Below are positions 56,589 through 64,000 of a stretch of DNA of 64,000 nucleotides, piece by piece (position 1 is the stretch's first letter; each line of letters starts with the position of its first letter). This DNA comes from Moniliella sp. 'wahieum' (lineage: Eukaryota > Basidiomycota > Moniliellomycetes > Moniliellales > Moniliellaceae). Location of the stretch: contig RSEE01000152.1 in assembly GCA_003971905.1 (NCBI GenBank), positions 1 through 64,000 of the forward strand, in the 5' to 3' direction. Both the position numbers and the translations under genes were made by a program. Under the pieces are notes generated by a model, which was not told where the DNA came from, ran no database searches, and worked only from the letters and a program-made list of their open reading frames with translations.

Positions 56589-58099
56589 GTTACCCATTAG
56601 GCCTTAGGCCTAACCTTAGGCCTTAGGGGCTCCGGGCAGCTTTTTCATACTTAATACGTATAGTATAACGCACTTAGCACTAAGGCTTAGCTCCACACCG
56701 AATCGCTCGCGTTAGGCGTTCGCGTTTTATGCCTTTTAGATTTTTTCGACCTTTGGCCGGCCTTAGGCTTTTTAGGCCTTTGGCGTTACGCGTTTCACTT
56801 TATTAACGAAAGTAAGCATCCACCCTCTCCGGAAGCTCTCCAAAAGCCCCCATCACACATTTCGTAGTAATAGTATACGGTCTCTGGCCTCCTTTGGTCG
56901 GATTAGTAGCCGGAGGTCGCCGGCCAGGCGCCGCCAGGAATGCTGTTTTGCAGTCTAGTGATGCATGATGCATGATGAACGAGCGATCAATGTTTCTTCC
57001 CAGCCTGCCTAGCCGAGAGCTTCCTCCGCCATGCAGCTCCAACGTCCAACGTCCAACATCCAACGCGCACCACCTCGCTTCCGGATGATTCATTGATTAG
57101 CTTCTGGACCGTCGTGTCCATTATGAATTACCGGTTACCGGTTACCCTTTGCCTCTCAGTCAACACAGTATGTCAATACTCCGCGTCATATTATGAGTGA
57201 GAATACTCGCACACTCAAAGTACTAGTCGAGGTGAGTACGTTGAATACCAATGTTGAGTAATATACTACGTACCCTACCGGAAGACCGAGCTCTGAAGAA
57301 ACTAGAAGATCCGCTTGATTGGTGTCCTTTTGCCATCAGTGAGAAGGTTTGCCCCGCTTCCACATCTTCAGTCTTGCCTCCACCACCGGCACCCTGCACT
57401 ACAGAACACCTGAGCCAGTAAAACAGCCGATTCCTGCTGTGTCCGCCGTGTCAGCCGTATCAGCCGTATCAGCCGTATCAGCCGTATCAGCCGTATCAGC
57501 CGTGTGCCGGACCCAACGCCATGTGGGCTTAGCTAGTATACGACCCTACCTTCCCGCCCGGCCCGGCTGCACATGCGACCGCACCTCAAGTGTCCGATGG
57601 GGACGAAGGACGAAGGACGAAGGTTGTCTCCCCATCGATCATCGACCGTCACCCACCTTTGTTCCCTCTCAATCGCATCAGTCAGCACCGTTTTACTTTC
57701 CCCCTGGTGAGCGACGTGGCGTACTAATGCATACTTGAACGATGATCGATGCGCAAGGGAAGGAAAAGGAAGGGAAGGCAAGGGAAGGGAAGAAAAATCA
57801 ACTTGAACCCGCTCGAGAAGAGGAAAGTAGGTCCGTGGCGTGGCCCGTGCAGCGCAGGTCCAGGCGGAAGGTCAATCCGAGCCTGCAGTCGCAATCCTTC
57901 AGTCGCAGCCTTCAGTCGCAAGCCTTCAGTCGCAAGCCTCGGATGCGCGAGGTGGGATATGGGATATGGGACGTCGGGGACCGCGGGGCAGCACGGGACA
58001 GAACAGCAAGACCCCAAAGTACGGACGGATCAACCGGAGGGACGATCGATGAGGCATGAGGCTGGAACGCATCCGGGTTGTGACAAGCCCATTCATTTC
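54925..58099. other. Intergenic region with several short tandem repeats
   Basis: About 3.2 kb without a supported gene. Notable pieces are TTGTAGCCC repeats at 56,022-56,062, TTACCGG units at 56,557-56,600 with a second small cluster at 57,130, TTAGGCC palindromes at 56,600-56,640 and 56,755-56,785, a nine-base CAGCCGTAT array at 57,437-57,511, and CAGTCGCAA/GCCTT units at 57,885-57,945. Open frames across them are periodic artefacts. Confidence 0.45.
57437..57511 (+). repeat. CAGCCGTAT tandem array
   Basis: Seven to eight copies of the nine-base unit CAGCCGTAT (variant CCGCCGTGT at the left edge) run head to tail. Because the unit is a multiple of three it leaves an open frame repeating Ala-Val-Ser, but no gene surrounds it. 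Confidence 0.8.
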
Positions 58100-60966
58100 T
58101 CAGGTACGCGCGAGGGGGGAAGGGTTAATCAAGTTGGGGAAGTATCGTGGGGCCGACTTGAACCCCGGTGGTCCGTCGTCCCGGACCAAGAGACCCAATT
58201 GGACCGTGGCTTCCTCCACCAGCGCAGCGACAAGCGGGATGGGGACCTGTTCTTCCCCTGCTATATTGTACCACACTTGCCCCACTCGCCTGGGGCGGAA
58301 GTACAGGGTTGGAACTCGAATCGCCTTGTTGGGAAGGTGATGCCTCACCGTGCACCTGGACTTGCTCCTGAACGTGCTGAGCGTGCTGCAGGAGCTGCGA
58401 ACGGGGAAGGGCAGAGCTTGGTCGACGCAAGAGTCTGCGGGCGGTGCGACGAGCGAATGCCAAGGTGGTAAAGCGGGGCGTATGGAGCACCGCTACGCCC
58501 GGTGCGGAACCGAGGATACGAAGTTGAATAGGGGGCAAGGTGACGCGCGCCAAGAGCGGGGCGACTTGGCGCAAAGTAGCTGGTGAAACCAAAGCGATCC
58601 CGCGCGCTCGGTTCCATACTGCCCATGTCTCGTCCAGCGGCATGATCCCACGTCCCAAAGGAGGGCGAGTACGGCGACGAGGACGGGGACGGGGTAGCGG
58701 AGATTGGTTCCCTTGTTCCTCAGTTGTCTCTCGGTCGTCGACGTCCTCTTACTTCCGCCTATCATCATCATCATCTTCTTCTTCCCTCTTGGTCTTGGTC
58801 TTGGTCTTCGGCCGAGCTGGTTTGGGCCGCCGATGCGATGTGGGAGGTAGAACGTTGCTGCAGCTCCGCAACGCGGGGTCCATCCCCCCACTCCCTGCGA
58901 CCGGGGGTCCACGACCGTACCTTGGCACAACAGACCATGGACCAACAACCCACCCAGTTCACGTGCCAATTCCGAGTGGTACACCAACTCGTCCGCAGCC
59001 TCTTCAGCGGTGACAGCGGGTGCGGGCAAGCCGAGTTTGACCAAGCTGCTACGGAGCAAACTGGTGGTTTGTTGAGTGTATCTGAAGCCGTTTTGTCCGG
59101 TGCAGCACGCGCTTCCTGTTTGGCCAACTTGACCGACAAGGTTTCTGCCAACTGGACCATCTGTGCGGCCCGGGTCATGAGTGCTTCCAAATCGCGCAAC
59201 GCGTCGCCTACGTCTTCTCGTTCGGCTTGGGCAACGTCCTGTGCGGCGCGCAGGACCATCTGGGTGGGAACAGAGTGTTAGCTAACCCCCCCCATTAGAT
59301 GGGTAGGTACGGTGGAGATACGGGACAGGTAAAAGGACAAGGCCCGGGAGGAAAATGAGGCCAAGTACCACAGTACCACAGTACCACGTAACAGTACCAC
59401 AGTAAAGTACCACAGTAGTACCACAGTACACAGTACACAGACACAGTACCACAGTACCACAGTACCACAATACCACAGTACCACAGTACCACAGTACCAC
59501 AGTACCACAGTACCACAGTACCACAGTACCACAGTACACAGTACCATAGTACCCAGGAGGGGCAAAGAGGAAAAGAGGACACGAGCAAGAAGGAAGGACC
59601 GGAGAACGAGAACGGAGAACGGGGGGAAGGACGTACTGATGCCCGCTTTGCGCATGTGGGTCGTGCGACCATCAATGTTGGCGCGGTGGAGCAGAGGTAC
59701 GTGGTCGAGCGCGCTGGGACCCATGCGCGAGCTTTCAGAGCCGCTTTGAGTTCGGCATAACAATCTTTATCCCCGCCGAGAGGAAGCTGAGCTTGATGTA
59801 GTCGACCCGCTGGGCTGGTGGGGCTGGTGGGGCTGTCGGAACAGCCGGGACAGCCGGGACAGCCGGGACAGAGGGGGCAGCAGACAGGCCAAGGGGGGAG
59901 GACGATCCAGGTCCGGAGAGAGCTAGAGGACGTAGTGGTACCGTTATCTTGTCTCCTTGGAGCGAGGGTAGGGGTGGAAGCAAAGGCAGCCGGTGGTGGA
60001 GCAGGTTCGTTGGACACGAGAGACCTTGGACAGGAGGTAAAGACACGGTGGCTAAATTTGATCCGCACATCTCACAGGCCACCATGGCCGGGTGGTTGCT
60101 AAACGTGCACACGGGGCAGGACAGTCCGCCGGCCTCGTTGGGGAAGGGGCCCCGGCCGGGGGGACGAGTGGGGGCGGGGAGGTAGGTGGCGGGGTGGCAA
60201 GGGGCGTAAGAGAGCGCAAGGGCGTGCGGGTGCGGGAGGGGACGTTGCGCGGGGGTGGTGTGGCGGGTGCGCTGCGTGTGAGAGGGCGAGTGTGGGTGGG
60301 GGTGTGGGTGCGGCCCAGCGGACTGGCCTGGGCCGGACGCGGCACACCACACAGCCCACAAGCCGATCCGGTCGTGTTGGCGAACCCGCACACACGGCAG
60401 ACCCACGTTGTCGGCGCCTGCACCGTCTCGCGATCGGCAGCAGCAGGCGCACGCAGCGACAAGACCGGCGGCGACGGAGGCGTCGAGACGGGCAGCGACT
60501 CGGTGGAGCGCACCGACGCAATGCCCACCCTGCGGATGGCGGTGGGGAGCGCGGTGGGGCGCATGGCAGGAGCGGATGCGGATGCAGATGCAGATGCAGA
60601 TATGGATGTGGATGTGGATGTGGATGCAGATACGGGCGCAAGCGTGGGGACCGAGGCGGCGGCCGAGCCCGGGGCGGGTCGGAGCACAAGCGTGATCTTG
60701 GCCGAGGAGCGGAGGAAGCCGGCGTAGTATTCGGACATGTGCACCAGCTCGAGCGGGAGCGCACAGCTGTGGGAGAGCGGCTGGGCATCGTCGACGTAGA
60801 GCAGGCGGTGGCTGGTGAGGTAGAGGGTGCCGGCCTGGCGGTCGGGGACCTTGGTCTTGCCCTGGTACAGGCCGACGCCCGCGACGAGCGTCAGGACCTG
60901 CTCCTCGGGGCCGAGCACGGCGCCCACCGAGGACGGCGTAACCTCGAGCGGCACGAAGCGGTCCAT
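58100..60966 (-). CDS. VPS36: VPS36, ESCRT-II subunit with two NZF fingers
   Basis: VPS36 brings ESCRT-II to ubiquitinated cargo on endosomes. ATG 60966 starts MDRFVPLEVTPSSVGAVLGP; the GLUE (split PH) domain continues with VGLYQGKTKVPDRQAGTLYL, TSHRLLYVDDAQ and KITLVLRP. Two NZF zinc fingers are inserted, as in yeast: TWVCRVCGFANTTGSACGLC and LSCPVCTFSNHPAMVACEMC. The second half of GLUE ends near LKAALKARAW. A 377-base intron (59260-59636, GTACGT...CAG) holds a 9-base microsatellite. The helical part DALRDLEALMTRAAQMVQLA leads to the winged helices: ELVYHSELARELGGLLVHGL, MPLDETWAVWNRARGIALVS, then ALVEEATVQLGLLVRDDG and YFPNLI near the stop at 58,100. Frame changes are present. Only one NZF would be expected to bind ubiquitin in yeast; both here keep all four Cys. 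Confidence 0.9.
59335..59550 (+). repeat. ACAGTACC nine-base microsatellite inside VPS36 intron
   Basis: About twenty near-perfect copies of the unit CACAGTACC (minus strand GGTACTGTG) fill over half of the VPS36 intron. A few units are shortened or carry CACAGTACACAG. The splice sites lie outside the array (59260 and 59636). Confidence 0.9.
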
Positions 60967-61359
60967 CGCTCACAGGGAGGGGATGGGATGGGATGGGACG
61001 GATGGGACGGAGGGCGGGGCGTCGATGGCGATGGGACGAGGACTGTGGGAGATGGCGAATGGCACTGAGTACTGATGACAGCTGGCCGATAGCATCACGT
61101 GCCCGGTGCAGCCGACGCGTGGGCTGCAATATCGCACCCTCACCGGTCACCCCAGGGTTACCCCCTGAGCCTCTCCGCGCAGCCTCAGCCGCCGCCGTGG
61201 TGACGTCACACCCTCCCCGCCCGCCCGCACGGGGGCAGCCGGGGCAGGCTTATGTCATGCCATGGCATGTCATCTGGGCTGAGACGCCGCGCAGCTCCTT
61301 GTGCCCTCCGCCGCTCTACCATCGACCATCCCGCGTGCATCTTCAGAGCACTTGCCGCC
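60967..61359. promoter_or_regulatory. Bidirectional interval VPS36 / vWA gene
   Basis: VPS36 and the vWA gene start back to back across 393 bases. Next to VPS36 are GGGATGGGATGGGACGGAT repeats; next to the vWA gene are CATGCCATGGCATGTCAT near 61,254-61,271 and the ATG context GCCGCCATGC. Shared promoter use is inferred from layout. Confidence 0.45.
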
Positions 61360-62517
61360 ATGCCCTCCTACCCCCCGCCCGACGCGCCTCCGCCGCATAC
61401 AACCCCATCGACCCCAACCACGCTGCGCCCACTGGCGGATACGCGCCGCCCAGCCACCCCCCGCCTCCCGCTGCCCCGCCGCCTACCCGCCCTCGGGCTA
61501 CCCGCCGGCCTCCAGTCTGGGCTACCCCCCCGGCTTCCAGTCAGGGCTACCCTCCCGCTCAAGGCGGCTACCCCCCGGCCTCGGCTCAAGGCTACCCCCC
61601 GGCCTCGGCTCAAGGCTACCCCCCCTCGTCTCAAGCTACCCCCCGGCCTCGTCTCAAGGCGGCTACCCTCCCGCCTCGTCTCAATACCCCCCCCTGCGCC
61701 TCCCCCGTCCGTGGCGCCCGCAGCGCCGGGCAAGTCGCCATCCCAATTCGGCATGAGCGGCGGCATTGCCGACACGGTGCGGAGCCACAGTGTGAATGCG
61801 AGTGGAGGGCCGTCTGCGCGGTACACGGAGGATCCACTGGACTTGCTCAAGACGTTTGACACGTGTTGATTGTGGATGACAGTGGGTCGATGCAGTTGAC
61901 GCGGGAGGCTGGTGGACCAAGTCGGTGGGAAAAGCGCGGGACGCGTTAGCTGGGATGGTGACGTTGGTCAAGGACAAAGATCCGGATGGGGTGGACGTAC
62001 ATTTCCTCAATTCGCCACGGCACTTGGTTTCCTGTACGGATCCGGCAGCTGTGCGCGCGTTGTTCGATTCGGTCGTGCCGGATGGCGCGACGCCTACGGG
62101 GGCCAAGATCGAAGAGCTGATGATGGAGTATTGGATGCGATCGAGATTGCCAAGCAGGCCAAGGCGACCGGTCGACCTCTTCCCGAAGGATTTGTCGAGC
62201 CGCGTAAACGCAACTACCTCATTCTGACCGATGGTGCCGCAACGGACGATGTGGAGGAAGTGATGTATCGATTGCGCGACGCTTGGACCAGAACCACTTT
62301 CCTCCTCTTCGCAGCTTGGCTTCTCGTTTGTCCAAGTGGGCGACGATCAGCAAGCGACCGAGTTTCTCAAGGAACTGGACGATGCCATCTCCTCTGCCCA
62401 GGGCGTGCGGGACATTGTCGATACCACACCGGCCAGTGGCATGGCCTTGTCGTACGACTTGATCGTCAAGGCCCTCTTGGGGGCATCAACCGCCGCTTTG
62501 ACCGGCGCACCAATTAA
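61360..62517 (+). CDS. Fungal von Willebrand A domain protein with Pro/Gln/Tyr-rich N-terminus
   Basis: From ATG 61360, a low-complexity N-terminus carries repeats of the type GYPPASAQ (about 61,540-61,690, read in the frame that fits them), similar to annexin or shisa-like PYP tails. A conserved-looking linker SARYTEDPLDLLKTFDT leads into the vWA domain: LIVDDSGSM (metal-site DxSxS), VGKARDALAGMV, DPDGVDVHFLNSPRHL, PDGATPTGAKIEELM (metal-site Thr), NYLILTDGAATDDVEEVMYR (metal-site Asp), VQVGDDQQATEFLKELDDAI and RDIVDTTPASG, then KALLGGINRRFDRRTN and stop near 62,517. This matches a widespread uncharacterised fungal vWA family with an intact metal site. Function is unknown; ligand binding through a divalent metal is expected. 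Frame changes occur near 61,863 and in several later places. Confidence 0.82.
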
Positions 62518-64000
62518 AGTCACTAAATCCCACCCTTGGGAAACACACGTTTCCTCTCGTGTGAGTTGGAGTTTCCATTATCCTACCTTTTTTTCTTATG
62601 GGGTTTAGCCACCCCCCTCTCCCCCCCTGTCCCTCCTCGCTCGTACGCAGAGGCACTGGTAACCCACCATTTGGACTGCGCGATGGTGGCCATCCCATCC
62701 TCGCTTTGTGCCTTTGACGAAACTGGACTAGGATGTACCGAGAAGTCCGCTTGGTGGAATCGAGTAGAAAATGAGTTTTGCCTGTCCCGCCCACTGCAGC
62801 GCGGTAGACGGATACAGCGCGGAGATCGAGGCAGGCCAGAACAACCTCGCCCCACCACCGTGCTGAACGCTAAATAGAGCGGAAGCACACTACCTTGCAT
62901 AGTCCTTTGCTGCTCCGCTACTGCTCCTCGGTTAGGGGGATGGGTGTGCGGGTGCGTAGCGGTCCGTCTCGAGGGTCGTGATGGGCAGGGCCAAGGCTGC
63001 CGCGTGACGGGAGAGGAAGAGGGCTGCAATCCTACCGTAACACGAAGTGCTTCCGATCGAGGGTGCACGACAAACTAGGCCCACCTCGTGGGAACTATGC
63101 CGTAACTATACCATAACTACACCGTAACTGCACCGTCGGTTCAACGTGCGCACCACCGTGTGGTGGTGGTCGACGCACAAGTGGTACGTATATAGTGCCC
63201 GAGGGAGGTACGTGGTTGGTTGTTGGTTGTGCCACTTCCACCTCTACCTCGACTCCCACCTCTACCTCCACCTCCACCGCCACCTCCAACGGGGCCATGT
63301 AAGCTATAGATGGAGTGGGCGGCCCGGGCGAGTCCGTAGCCCGAAACGGGTTCGTGGGCAGTGCGAGGGTGAGGGGTGAATCAGTAGGATCAATGTATGG
63401 AGGAACAAGAGCAAGGTCCGAGCGTGGGGATGGGGATGGAAATGGGTAGGAGAATGGGAATGGGAATGGAAATGTGAATGGGAATGGGAATGAGGATGGG
63501 AATGGGGATGGGGATGGGGATGGGGATGGGGATGGGAATGGGGATGGGAACGCATACAAACCGCCTTGCGCAATCTTTCTTTCTTTCTTTCTTTCTCTTG
63601 CATTCATTTAGTTGTGGACGCGTGTTGCACCACGCGTCCACGGGTGGCGCAGGGTGGTAGGGGAGGAAGGCCAAGCATCACATGTCACACCCATAGCTGT
63701 GCGTGGGATTACATGGTTACATGGTTACACCCAGCACGCACCACGCGTCACCTCATCGGGGCATACGACCAACGTTGGACCAAGATCTGGGCAGCTACCA
63801 CGCCAGCACACACACACACGTGTCCACCCCGAGCGAGCGGTAAAGAGTACGAGCGTCCTGCGGTGGGAGGTGAGTCCATGCACGCACCTCGCCCTGCACC
63901 CAGGCACGCCAGCTGCGCCGTGGGTCCCGCGCCAGCCCCTCGTCCCCCCATGCATCGTCGTCCGGCTGAGAGAGCGGGAGTAGGAGCGCATCCGTGTCTG
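62518..64000. other. Terminal region without a supported gene
   Basis: After the vWA stop I see no recognisable protein up to the window end. A CCACCTCTACCTCGACTCCC tract lies near 63,237-63,290. Minus-strand frames near 63,725-63,991 are open but unrecognised; they could be part of a gene that continues past 64,000. Confidence 0.4.
63420..63600 (+). repeat. GGGATG minisatellite and TTTC microsatellite
   Basis: Six-base units GGGGAT/GGGAAT repeat about twenty times from 63,424 to 63,552, with many runs of three or four G on the plus strand. A short TTTC array follows at 63,577-63,597. The G-run spacing is compatible with G-quadruplex formation. Confidence 0.85.

Noticed and set aside
57349-57738. 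Open frame with repeated Ala-Val-Ser
   Set aside because: It is produced by the nine-base CAGCCGTAT array; flanking sequence is not protein-like.
1662-62517. Genome-wide programmed frameshifting
   Set aside because: The breaks fall in varied contexts without a shared slippery motif, and the two ubiquitin-like copies break at different bases. Sequencing deletions explain this more simply.
1-64000. CRISPR array among the tandem repeats
   Set aside because: All arrays are head-to-tail micro- or minisatellites without unique spacers, and the genome is eukaryotic.

Overview
The window looks like nuclear DNA of a fungus, probably a basidiomycete; that placement is inference. The fungal signals are a KRE6/SKN1-type beta-glucan synthesis protein, an Src1/Heh-type inner nuclear membrane protein, a YET/BAP31 protein and a fungal vWA protein. 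Introns are short and mostly begin with GTACGT. I see no bacterial, viral or organellar genes, and I found no tRNA or rRNA gene.

Two gene-rich, GC-rich blocks flank a poorer middle. Block 1 (about 1.4-22.3 kb) holds POP5, TIP41, a kinesin-14, an Src1/Heh LEM-like protein, an NDUFAF7-type mitochondrial methyltransferase, a derlin and a glucose-6-phosphate 1-epimerase. It is bracketed by two inverted copies of a gene for a protein of five diverged ubiquitin-like domains. The middle (about 22.4-35.9 kb) is less GC-rich and repeat-laden. It carries diverged element ends, two related minisatellites, an unrecognised coiled-coil gene and little else that can be supported. Block 2 (about 36-62.5 kb) holds an F-BAR/RhoGAP protein, BAP31/YET3, an importin-7/8 type karyopherin, KRE6/SKN1, PRMT5, VPS36 and a vWA protein.

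Most genes are unrelated housekeeping functions: RNase P/MRP, TOR-PP2A signalling, spindle motor, nuclear envelope, complex I assembly, ERAD, nuclear import, cell wall, arginine methylation and ESCRT-II. They do not form a pathway cluster. Divergent pairs (SRC1/NDUFAF7 and VPS36/vWA) probably share promoters.

A caution applies to every gene. Nearly all conserved genes change frame by single bases every few hundred bases, often inside invariant motifs. The two ubiquitin-like copies show different missing bases at the same place, so most of these breaks look like base-calling deletions in a long-read assembly rather than biology. Gene bounds given here are the outer limits of recognisable coding sequence.

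The most interesting item is the inverted pair of penta-ubiquitin-like genes with conserved upstream blocks; one copy ends in a Gly-Gly followed by a four-residue tail, as in a ubiquitin precursor.
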